A stretch of DNA of 33,353 nt, taken from the NCBI RefSeq assembly GCF_008831285.2, contig NW_022205214.1:1-33353 (forward strand), in the 5' to 3' direction. The notes under the pieces were generated by a model. The model was given only the letters and a program-made list of their open reading frames with translations. It was not told the DNA's origin and ran no database searches. Source of the DNA: Nymphaea colorata (taxonomy: Eukaryota > Streptophyta > Magnoliopsida > Nymphaeales > Nymphaeaceae). This document shows positions 22,224 through 33,247 of the stretch, piece after piece. Position 1 is the first letter of the stretch. Each line of letters starts with the position of its first letter. A program made the position numbers and the translations under genes.

Positions 22224-25200
22224 GATCGACGAACATTCAATCTATTATTATATCTTCATCTTCGATAAATAGTTCATCTAGCCATATAGATCCAAGATCT
22301 AATCTATAAGGTCTTCAAAATATACGCAATTGAATCCACTCGGACATTCATTAGAGGACTTTTATAAGTTCAAAAAGGTTGTATCGGGATATCGGAAAAA
22401 TAAGGGAACTGAAAAGAAGATAATGCTTGTTACCGATGAGGATCATTTCAAAGAAATCATCATTGATAAGTAGAATTAGAGCAATCTTAAAGGCATTCAC
22501 GAAGTATTTATCTGCTATTATGATTAACAATGGATACACAAAGAGTTTTTGTAAAAGTATTAGATAATCAACAAAAGGTAGCATGATCTTCGCAATTTAA
22601 TTACGCGGGCCCAATAAAATTTCACAAACATCAGAAAGTCATCTAAAGTTTTCAGAAATTTTAGACTTTTATCAGGAAAAGGATATAAAAAAGATTCATA
22701 TTTATTTAAGGTAAGAGCCAACGGGTGCATTCATCTTTTAGAGAAAGAATACCCAAAATATCTGTAAAAATTCAAGAAGCATCTCAGAGCCTACCTATCG
22801 ATTGGCTAAAATTAGATAAGTTTCGATTTTTCAACTATAACACGTGACCTTTAAGTTGCAATAAAGTTCCTAAAGGATAAGAGCTTTAAATAATTTAGAA
22901 AGACGATGCTGAGACTCTATCAAAAACAGACAATCTTTTTTGAGGTTTTAAATAAAGGCCTGATGGATTTTACAAGACAAAATTTCCCATGGACATAAAT
23001 CGCTCTTCCATACTCGTTACTTTACAAAGCAATTAAAATGGAGTTCGCTGATACTCAAGAGGAAGTTATATAGAAGTTATTTGGAGAGGAATAGTTTATC
23101 ATTTTATGGAGAGCTGGGAAGATATCTGAATTTTAGATCAAGCAGCTCAAATAAATGAAAAACAAAAAAGTTAAGCCATTCTTTGAGTTGTCTGGTTTTA
23201 CGTCTACATCTTTGAAGAAATAAATCCCATTCTCCAGATTTTTAGACAATAAAAATTCTGAAACAAATTGCATCATGAAATTCAAGCTAAAAAGACCAAG
23301 AACGAAATAAGAAATTAAAAATTTTTAATTTATCTTTCAAAGCTTTGCCATAATGAAAAACTAAGCCGATGGATATTTGATCAACTAGTTTTAGATTCTG
23401 CTAAATACGTTGACCATCGCTCAAATGTAATCTGTTAGCGATATGACATACCGTGACATAATAAGTATTGGTCCTTAATTGAGATAAAGATTCAAAGATG
23501 TATCTCCTGACATGAAGATACCCTTGGTTTAATTTGAAGTGGGAAATTTCTAAAATTTGCTTGAAGATTACAAACAAAATAAAGGTCTACTTTAGAAAGA
23601 AGTGAAAGAATTGGTCGAACATTATCTACTGACTGTTGATTTCATGAAAAACTATGAGCATTTCGATATTGGAGACTCCTTGCGGTTGTCTGGCGATTTG
23701 CAAGCATCATATGACTATGACAAGGAGAAAATCAAATAGCTGTAAGAAGAGTAGCAGAAGTCGACAACAAAATAGCAAACTTTTTTGAATAGAAAGAAAT
23801 ACCATTAGGTATGTTAAAGATATGCTGATACCTGCTTCGACTTTGGTATGGAGCATGAGTCCATAGTCTTCTCTGAGGTTTCAATTCGGACCTATAAACT
23901 CATATTCGATATGGATACAAAAAGATCATTGGTTTAGCGTCATGATTACATGAACAAGAAGCTTGATAAACTAGCCGAAAAACTTCAATACTTTAACCAA
24001 AGGTAAAGAGCTTGCCAGTTAATCATGGATAGAATAAAAGAAATTGAGTCCCAAATGTAGAAGAATAAAGACTCAGAGTTGGCCTGCATATTCTTCATAG
24101 CGAAACTCTACATCAATTTAGGAATGATTTGGTTTCGAGAGTGCAACGTAGAAAAGGCAAAGAACTATTTTGATTAATCTAACTAAAAGATCGAAAAGGT
24201 TAAGAAAGAAATCGGATATGACGATTGAAATTCTGAAACATTCCATTTCAGATTTATACTTCACTATATTTACTATACTTTTGCAGATTCTACAAAAAGG
24301 CTCGAAAAGTAGTCATATGTTGAGTTCAAAAGATCAGTCAATGTAGCGAAAGCAACTAATATATTCGGAGGAGCAGAAAAGTTCAGAGCAGTTGTGCACC
24401 AATCTCAAAGACTTAAGGCAAAGGTCGATAATTTCATTATTAAAAATTCCGTAAAGGTGGCTAACTAGGAAGACGTAAAAGCAATATAGTCAAATGCTGA
24501 TATTCTCAATAAGATATAGTAGGAGTTTATCAATGATTAGTAAACAACAAGCCTAGAGCAGCCTTTGAGTTAATTCTTTAATTAGTTTACAACATCCATG
24601 AAGTCTATCAAGCAGAACGAAAATTCAAAGATAAGCACAATATAAAAGACGATTTTGAACCTTATTATCTAAACAGTCAACTCAGATGTGGAGAAGATCA
24701 AGGAGTATGATGCGAAGATATTCAGGCTAAGAGACTAGCTAATCTAATAAAAGTTAGATTAGTGGCAAAAGATAGATTATAAATAAAAGAGACCTGCTCT
24801 ATCCATGCGGCACTATCTTGAAAGACACATCATTACCATGAAGATCCAAGAATTAAAGAAGCTTACTAAATAGAATAGAAAGAACTATCAGTAATACTCC
24901 AGAAACATCATTCAACTCATCCATAACTTTCATGAAGATCAAGAGAACTTTGGCTATTGCAATCCAACATTAGAAAGAATCAAACAAAAACTAACTTGTT
25001 AGGAACTGCTTGAAAGATAAGGTGATGAATCGATGGCAGTAAAGGAGTTGTAGAGTATCATTTAGGAAGCGAAGACTAACAAAAATTTCATCCTAAGTTT
25101 GATTGATGCCTATGTCCGCAACGCCAAGCTCCACTATTCGATTGCCGATATAGATTTTCTAGAATGTTTGGATAAGGTTCCACCTCGTGAAAAATTTGAT

Positions 25201-27090
25201 ATAAATTCAATGCAAAAAGACATGCTCAGCAAATGTTAATAGCAACTTGAAGAGGCAAAATCATCAATTCAGTATTTTTAGAGGCAGCAAGACAATAATA
25301 ACAGAGATAGTCAAACTACTAACCCAAACAACTATTCCTTTTAATCTACCCTTTGCAGGACAAAGAGAGAAGCTTAGATCGATCATCAAGAGCACTAAAA
25401 AAGATATTTGATACAAGTAAAGCAAAAAATGGAAGAGCATGACACAATCATTAATATGTAGAAGGTTAAATGTGAAATATTTAAACTTTCTTTTGCAGGA
25501 TAGAGGGAAAAGTAAAAGATAAAAAGTAAAATTTAACGAAAAATGAATCTGATATACTAATCTATTAACAGATACAATAATGAGAAAAAAAGAAGGCTGC
25601 AATCGATATATCTAAAAGTTAAAGGGTTTTATCTGTATAAATGCGACTCATACGAAAACAGTTTAAATAGTTTTACAGAATCTTTGCTATTGCTAAATGA
25701 TTACGGTTTAGTCTTTGAAAAGGCTGAAATTTTGACTAAAATTTCTTTTTTATTTTGCAATAAAAAGCTTTAACACACTTCTCTTTCGAAAGAGCTATTC
25801 AAGTTAGACGACTAATTCAAAAACTATCCTTTCTTTTGGAGACTGTGCTTAGCGAAACATTTCTAGGTCAAAATGGAAGGAAAGAGAAACTTTGATTATA
25901 TTCAAAGATGCATGAATGTCATGGAGGAATTAAATAGCTTAGGATTGGAAAGAAATAAGTATTTTTCCTTGAGGTTTAATCTCATCAATTAGTTCTAATT
26001 TAGCAGCTATCGCCAGATAATTAATAGCTCTTCTCATATATCGAGAGGCAGAAGCTATATCAAAAAACCAAGCAGCATTTATCGAAGTAATACTAACGAT
26101 TTTAGCATGGTTCTAAGGCCAGCAAATCCTGTATCTTAAAGCTAAATTAATCTATAAGTTGATAAATAAAACTAAATCCCTAAGATAAGATAATTTGTGC
26201 CTTTTGAGAAGATATACGAGAAATATGAGCCTAAGGCATTTGAGTTGGCTAAGCTAAGCGATGACTAAAAGGAAGAAGAAATAGGTGAGCTTGAATAACG
26301 ATCTAATCATGGGTAATAAAGAACTGGCAACTAATTGTAAGATTAAAAGGCAGTTTCAGAGAAATTTCCATAATATAAAAGTTAAAAAAACGGCAAACAA
26401 ATATCTTCCTTTAACTAATAATAAAAGGAGGTGGCTGATGATGGTCATTAGATGCACTTTTAAAACTTATCCATAGAAAAATATTCCCATACGAGCCAGG
26501 AGTTTTCTAAATCTTATTCTCTATAACTATCGGGGAGTAAGTTGGATAGTAAAGCTTCAACGTAGATGAAAAGTCAATCAATGAATAGAGTTCCTAGCTT
26601 ACTATAAAGAAGCAACCTTTTAATAAGAAGACCATCTATCTTAAACCCAATTTAAGAGTTTCACTAGTACTCAAAGGACAACAAAATAAGGATTAGATCC
26701 AAATAGTCACTTAAAAGCAAAGAAAGCAGGGAAGTTGATGATTCAAATTAGAAAATTTTAGAATATGTTCGGAAAAAACGCCACTAAGTACCTAGAATAC
26801 CATCTCCGACCCCATATCTTCTTGGTTTTTCGATGAGAAATAGATAACAGTCAAGCTAAGAATTGAGAAAAGTCATAAATAGCTCCTCCCAAGAGCTATC
26901 AGGCCCAGATGTAATAAAAGAAAAGCTGAAGATAAATTTCGTAAATAGATAACATCAAAACAAGAAGCTTTATAAGCTATTTAGCATGAATTCTAATTAA
27001 GCAAGCACATCTAAGACGCATCATGTTGATATTAGAAAAAGAAAGTCAGGAAAAGTCAATAATCCAGAGAGATTTTAAGATAACATTTGA
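22171..27090 (+). CDS. ADP-ribosyltransferase (R-S-E class) / TPR-like protein (copy 2)
   Basis: A single frame runs 1,640 codons from ATG 22171 to TGA 27088-27090, broken only by a TGA at 24226-24228. Residues 1-250 form an N-terminal domain with a strand motif (KIMLVTDEDHF) and then GIHEVFIC, as seen ahead of the ADP-ribosyltransferase domain in rotifer and other eukaryotic ART-TPR proteins. The ART domain follows: an Arg in LWRAG (about 314), the STS element FTSTS (about 342-346), and an ExE position (406 and 408) written TAG-TTT-TAG. Read as Glu this is a complete R-S-ExE site; read as Gln it is not. From about residue 480 the protein is helical with TPR-like pairs, such as LGMIWFRECNVEKAKNYF near 650. 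It ends in a Ser/Lys-rich tail. The start is supported because copy 1 also has exactly 31 residues from Met to its YIFIF motif. The family transfers ADP-ribose from NAD; the target is unknown. Confidence 0.82.
24226..24228 (+). other. In-frame TGA inside a conserved stretch
   Basis: The codon lies between GYDD and NSETF, where the paralogue reads GYEKLKNETF, with Leu (TTG) at the TGA position. The frame and the similarity continue unchanged on both sides, and the alignment leaves no room for an intron. It is a nonsense mutation, a sequence error or a rare sense use of UGA. Confidence 0.7.
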
Positions 27091-27154
27091 TTTAAATAAT
27101 TATATATCAGCAAATGAGTTTTAATGAAAATTTATAAAGATGAGTGATGATTGT
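27091..27154. other. 64-bp spacer between convergent genes
   Basis: This AT-rich spacer lies between the TGA of the plus-strand ADP-ribosyltransferase/TPR-like gene and the TGA of the minus-strand PAS gene. Both 3' untranslated regions must overlap or be very short. Confidence 0.8.
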
Positions 27155-30100
27155 TCATTATCTAATAAATCCAAGGCTGGAAAGCTAGCTGTTGATGATC
27201 TTATTCTTCTCAATCGTATTACTGCTAACCATAATATCGTATGCCTTTGTATACTGCTCAAAATATTTGCCCATCTTTAAGATAAAGCATCTATGGGCAA
27301 GCAAGTAGTGAACCACGATAATCAAGCAAAATGTGAAAGAGTATAAAGAGACAGCTGTATCTCTAACCTTTTCCGTCCGATTCATAAACTACTCACTCCA
27401 AGTGCTAATGGTGCTCTCCACGTATTCATTTTCCACGATCAGCCATTTCGTTAGGTTGGCTACCTGCTGCTTTGACAATTATATCTTATCCTCGAAAAAT
27501 TGAGTCATTTGTGCCCTAATTACCAGCTGGAAAGAAACGATTCCGTTTACTAGATAGCCACTCTATTTAAGGCATTCATCAACAGTAATGTTTAGTGGCT
27601 AAAGAATACTGGGGTTATAAGTGCAAGGATTTTAGAAGTAGTAGTACTTGAGAGTTGTGTAAAAGGGAGAGTCCTGGCTAAAGGAAGAACCCATGTAATC
27701 AAAACTGGCCAGCTTATCGAAATCTTCAAGAACATCCTTATAGTCACTGTAAATGTGATTGAGACTATTATTAATGGAGGATTCATAGAACTTATGCAGC
27801 ATACCATATCCAACAACTATGTTTGAGGGAAAATAATCAAAGTATATTTGCCCTTTGTTGCCAAAGTTTTGCAAACCCGATATTTAGGTATAGACAAATG
27901 CTTCTAAGATAGCAGTCAGCAAGAATTTGATCGAAAGAGAAAATATGGAAGATGCGTATAGATAATATTATGATTTTACCAACTTTTTTCCAGCTTATAC
28001 TTGCTGTTTTGATGTACTTACCAATAAAGACGGATATTTTGTAGGACGGAAATCTATTTTCTCAAGAATTGAGTATTTTTTGTTGAGATTTCTCCAATAG
28101 ACTTTATTATTTTGAAGCTAGTTTTGATCAATATTGACAAACACCTTGAAAATATCTCTTAACTTTCTGCATAACTTTACATAGCAATATGTTAAAATGA
28201 TGACGACAATCGTAAATAGACCGCTTTGAAACTCGAGAAGGGCTATGTTTGGGATAGAAATATTCGAGTAAAGTCCTTTATAGGTGCTATAGATGCTATC
28301 TTTTGCATAATCGATCATATAGTAGAAGAAAGGAAACACAAGTTTGTTAAAATTGAGGTAATCATGGCTGTTATAATCTCTTGGGCTATTTCTTAATGAT
28401 GTTATAGAACTTGCCATTATGTAAAAGGAGTCCTTGTTGTTTTGGTAAGGATCATAAGAGCTAACGTAAGGTGGGATGAGCTAATAGACTGTAGGAAACA
28501 GGCTCTTATCATAAAAAACCTCTCTGAATATCTCTTGCTCAAATAATCTGATAAAATTATCTGTAGATCTTTAGATAGATCCTTCAAGAAGACTAATATT
28601 GAGCATTTAAAGATAGTATTTGATTCCTAATAGATATGGCTCTTTGGCCACTTTAAGCACTGTGAGATGCTACTGAACGTAAGATTCAAGAGATTGGTAG
28701 TTTTTATTCGAGATCATCATCATCACCACAAATATAATTAGGAGAGTCATAAAGAAGGAATGCATGAGATATTTTATGAGTCTCATCTATTTCATGTTTT
28801 TGACAGGGATATATGATTAGTCCTTCATGAAGATGTTCATTTGTTTGAACTATTCAGATTTTTTCTCTTGAAGGTTTAAAATTCCTAGCGATTTCAGGCT
28901 TGTCTATTGTTTGGCTTATCTAATCATTTAAAAAATTTTTATCGTTGGCAACTTAGCTATTGGCTAAAAAGTAATCAAAAACTTGTCTTTTACATATTGA
29001 ATTGTGGAGATAGTTATCTTAAAGCTGCTTCCTTGGAACTGAAGAGAATACTGCATTATTTTATATCTTTAGGTATTAAACAGTTTGATGCTTTCTTCAA
29101 CTATAGGTATCAGCTCAGGGATGCAATTCTTAAGGTTCATATTTGGCGAATAGAAAGGATTTGTCATAATTACTTTGTATTTTTGTTCAAATTCTTTTGG
29201 TACTTCTTAAATTTCAAAAAAATTGTTACAAACGAAAGAATCAGCCAAAAGGCCCTCATCCCTGAGAAAGCAAACAAACTATATTTCATTCCTATCAGTG
29301 ATGAACAGCTTGAATGTTTTAGTGACTTTGAGGAGGCGTTGATATTTATCGATGCAAAATATGCTGATTCCGCTTTAGAACCGATCAAGGTCGACAAAGC
29401 CTTGATCCATCCAATGATCAAACTTATCTCGGTGATGCTGGCGGAAAAAGGAAGGCATTATTAGCTCAAGATCACAATTTGCGACTTCCTCACTCTCATA
29501 GCCCAGGATATTAACAATGGATTTGCTGCATCGCTTGATTAGAAGCTTGTTGCATGAAAGATAAGCATGAATAATAAGGGAACCATCACCAAAAACTTCC
29601 TACTGAGAGATTTAACCATACATCTTTTTGCAATATGGATTGAGAAAATTTTCTTGACTATTAGCTGTAAGTATTGATTGAAGTTTGCAGATATTTTTTT
29701 CTTTTCTGAACCTATTATCTAGAAAAAGAGAATAAAAGGCAAAAAGATGTCTCAGTCTAGACCATTTCGTTAAATATTTTTCTAAAATTCGCCAGTATCC
29801 TTCAACCTTTATGCAATTACTTTCAACTTAATGTACTTCATGTAAAATTTCCTGCATTATTACTTTGGGTTCTGATAATTTTTACCAGAGATGCATGTTT
29901 CTCCTAATGACTTCTAAATTGGCCTTGACAATTGTGTCGCAAATCTCATCATAGTGTATAACTTTTTCGAAAGAAAGCTAACTGTTAAGATTAGAATGGT
30001 TCAATTTTTTCATGTCATCCCTCAAAGATTTTCTGAGATGGGTAAGGCGTGTCAGCTGATAAAATGAAAGCTGCATTATCTGTAGACGCTGCAGATGGAC

Positions 30101-31350
30101 AGCTAGTGGAAGCACATTTTTCATTTCATGGTAAGTAAATTCACAGTATCGAAGCAGTGCCTCGCAATTGTGCGGCTCTCTTGTGATTAATTGTTAAAAT
30201 TGGCACTTAATGAAATAGCGAAACACTGACTAGTACCTAATAGCGCTGTTTGTGTCTATCTTGGCTTATAGATCAGTGCAAAATACAGATTACTTGTGCG
30301 AGTAGCAATGGATATTGGCACATTATAAAATCTTATGCAGTTATAAAATACCAATGAAGTAGCATTGCTTGTTTATTTAACGGCTCTTCAGCAGCTCGTT
30401 AAAAATTGAAAAGAGCTCATCTATGTCCTCCATTTCAAACGATTTTTGGTTGAAAGTACTATGTGAGTTATTCCATACTAAAAATTGAAGTAATGAAAAA
30501 ATAAAAGCTAAGGCTAAGAAGAAATTTTAGACTGAATGATTTCCAACAAAATAGATGACGCTTTCAATTCCAACAGTGGCAAGAAATGAAACATAGGCCA
30601 AAAGGCAATTTTTCGACACAGAATTTCGATAGGTTCGATAGCCAGATTGAACATACATCAAAAAGGAAACAAGAAAAAGAAAGGATACTGGAATGATGGA
30701 TATGAGCTAGCTTATTTCGTACAAATAGCTAACTATAGTAAGGCTGAGGGAAATAGTTGAAGCAATTTTTAAGAAGATGATGAAAAGTGGGTTATTTGAG
30801 TGCAATAAATCAGTAGGCCTGCAAATGCATTGTAGGAAAATATCAGCAAATATCGATACAGAGATAGAGAGGATAAAGCATACCATTTTTAGAGGCTGAC
30901 CATTTTAATCAATCACAAACAGCAAAGCAGAAATACTAACATTCAGTTAGATGAATGGTCCGATGAACTTATTGAGCTTTTTATTGATCATTAGAAAGAT
31001 TTTATAACTTAAACTCTATTTTATGCTAGAAACCGCTATATTTTGAATTATTAAAATGGAAGATAAAAGAGAAATTGCCAGTATAAAAAGCGTGGTGTTG
31101 TAAGTTAAGGCACCTTGAAGATAGGCATTGTCTAGAATGGCTGATTTGGGCTTTTGGAAAGTAGGAAATGGAAGGTAATAAGGATGTTTAATATTTGAAT
31201 CACTGATTTGGATAAGAGTAGAGCATGATTATTCTATATGAAAACTGGCTGCAATTAAATTAAGGCATTCGTATAATCCTTTTTCTTGCTTGATTATAGC
31301 ATATGTAAAGAAATATTGCCTTCCTTTATGGTTTCTTCATCGAATTTCAT
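27155..31350 (-). CDS. PAS-domain multipass membrane protein, TmcB-like (copy 2)
   Basis: This is the paralogue of the gene at 8207-12409. The ATG is at 31350-31348 and the terminal TGA at 27157-27155, at the same point after the shared GFIR motif as in copy 1. With one base restored near 31135 it encodes about 1,398 residues, against 1,400 in copy 1. The order is: a hydrophobic N-terminal third with 7-8 membrane segments; a Cys/His-rich helical stretch; a PAS domain around 29350-29560 (IIHAYLSCNKLLIKRC, then a LELIMPSFFR motif); and a C-terminal half with several more membrane segments and large loops. Ciliate TmcB-like PAS proteins are numerous and of unknown function; a sensory or signalling membrane role is inferred from the domains. 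Near 31135 the frame changes by -1 within a run-rich stretch. The alignment to copy 1 leaves no room for an intron there. It converges with the ADP-ribosyltransferase gene ending at 27090. Confidence 0.85.
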
Positions 31351-31927
31351 GTTTTTTCTATTTTTTGAATTAATTATAAGATAATTTCTAAGTGCAAATG
31401 TGCATAAAATTATCTTAATGACAAAATTATACCTATAAATATGCATTTGATAGCCTTTTTGAGCTTTCCTTACATATAAATTATATTGTTCATTTTTAAC
31501 TCTTGCTTTTCTTTTTAATTTGTAAAGGGCTTCTAAATTTTACTTTCTTAAAAATCTGTCATAGCAATAATCACAAAACAAATATAGGGTTCATTTTGGA
31601 TAAATTTTTAAAATTAAGCGTTTAGTATAGATTAATTGGAATGTTGATTTATTTGTAATTAAGTTATTTCCAAAATACGATAACTATCTCTGCAGGGGAG
31701 CTTTAAAATTATGAAAGATATCATATTATGAGCTTTTTTAAGATTTTTTTTCAAACTATCATTTTAGAATATGTTCAATTTTGTTATAAAGATCAATAAG
31801 GAGTATAAAAATAAAAAATAGGCAATTTTGGGTCAATTTATCATAAAAGGCTCGATTTTAAGACTATAAACGACAGTAATACTAAAAAATATACAATAAA
31901 TATATAAAATTCAGTTGAATGCAGACA
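31351..31927. other. AT-rich intergenic region
   Basis: This separates the stop of the subtelomeric gene from the start of the PAS/TmcB-like gene; both genes are on the minus strand. It is very AT-rich and has no open frame worth calling. It should hold the 3' end of one gene and the promoter of the next, but I see no clear motif. Confidence 0.6.
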
Positions 31928-33174
31928 TCAATCAAGATCTTTATCTGTATATTTTTCACAAGGCTAGGTAATTGATCGAGTGCTACAAAATTTTAGATGA
32001 TGGCTTGTGTTTTTGAATAAGGGCTTCCTTTATTAGAATTTGAAAACCTCCCTTTTTAAGCGTTTGAAATTATGTTGAGTCAAAATGACATCAAATTTGC
32101 TCTACAATGCTGGGTAAAGTATATGAAAAGCCCTCTAATTTCTCTACTGCTCCTTGATTCGCTATTAATTGGTCCTTACTCTAAGATTGTTTGCAATTTT
32201 GAGCCAGGATTCATTCATTGATTGCTCAATTATCTCCACTTTTGGACTGGTCTCGTGCCTCTTGTATCTCTAGGCCTTGTCTGCATTCATTATTAGGCAT
32301 TGATTCCTTAGATTCTACCTTATCTTCAACCTCTTTTCTCTTTACTTTATTGCGCTCGTCAAATTGGTGAACTAAAGATTGCTTACGTTGGCAAAAACAT
32401 ACTAGTTTTTACTGTTTTTTAAATAGTAAAAGTAAGCCTTAGTTACTCGGATATTGTGCTAGTAGTTAAGGAACAAGCAGATTTTAGTATTGCAGTATCT
32501 GAGGTACTTATATTCTCCATATTTTCGAAGAATTTAACCTTCATCCTGCAGATTCATCAAACTCTAAGTGGCTTAGCCAGTAAAGATTGCATCCTAGACT
32601 TGATCATATTCCACTTTGATAGGATTATCGACAGTGTTCACCTTATTCCGAATATAGGAAATCTTTGCGAATATTGGGTCGTTTTTGAATTTTCTGCAAG
32701 TGATAAAAAGGTCTGTATCGCTCAACATCAAATACTATTACTCTGCATAGGATAATCCTTACTTTCGAAGCAGGCAACGCAAGGTTCATCTTTATTCAAT
32801 CCTTTTGTTTTCCATCTATTCTTGAAGAAATTATAAATCTCCTTTAGTCTGATGGACTCTTTTCCTCTGAGTCCTCTAATTTCACTATTTTCGCTGTAGA
32901 GAATGTCGTAGGGCTGATGGTTATAGAAAATACAGACGTCTGGGATATTGATTGAAAGGCTGTTTCTGGTCTGTTGAGTTTTTTTCATGTGGAGGAGTAG
33001 GAAGGCATATTGATTTTTTAATACGATCGAATAATTCGTCTGCAAACCAATGTGCTGCGTGCTCTTAATTAATGGCAGCTCTTTAGAGGCGGAGAACGAG
33101 AGAAGCGACTTGGATTAGATTTCGAGGTGCTCGGTATAGAGTCTGCTCTCTGGCCTTAGGTATTTGACTCTCAT
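31928..33174 (-). CDS. Hypothetical protein, subtelomeric, one 20-nt intron
   Basis: I do not recognise the family. The ATG is at 33174-33172 and the TGA at 31930-31928. Exon 1 (33174-32763) and exon 2 (32742-31928) are joined by removing 32743-32762, giving about 408 residues with no internal TGA. The two exons lie in different frames and the intron length puts them exactly in register. Exon 1 holds a short CVAC pair just before the intron. Near the C terminus a stretch beginning NESWLKIANNLRVRT resembles a SANT/Myb-like helix (W, IA, L, RT spacing), which is only a weak hint. The downstream part is rich in charged residues, more so if TAA/TAG are Glu. The start codon lies about 74 bp from the telomere, leaving very little room for a promoter. 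The stop is 577 bp upstream of the next minus-strand start at 31350. Confidence 0.75.
32743..32762 (-). other. 20-nt spliceosomal intron
   Basis: On the minus strand the segment begins GTAAGG and ends TATGCAG. Removing its 20 nt joins two open frames that otherwise do not connect: first-base phase 0 before it and phase 1 after it, matching the ATG at 33174 and the TGA at 31930. Introns of 15-35 nt are normal in several ciliates. This is the cleanest intron in the window and shows that some frame changes here are tiny introns. Confidence 0.75.
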
Positions 33175-33247
33175 AAGAATTAATGAGGTTCCTAACCTAA
33201 TAATAAAACTATATTGCAACTCATCTCATATTTGTTAAAGATAATCA

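Noticed and set aside
2240-31350. Euplotes-like +1 programmed frameshifting
   Set aside because: The verified changes are -1, stops are not of the AAA-TAA type, and TAA/TAG are ordinary sense codons here.
32250-32420. Apparent extra frame changes in the subtelomeric gene
   Set aside because: A neighbouring charged frame looked plausible, but the original frame stays open through the whole stretch, so no change is needed.
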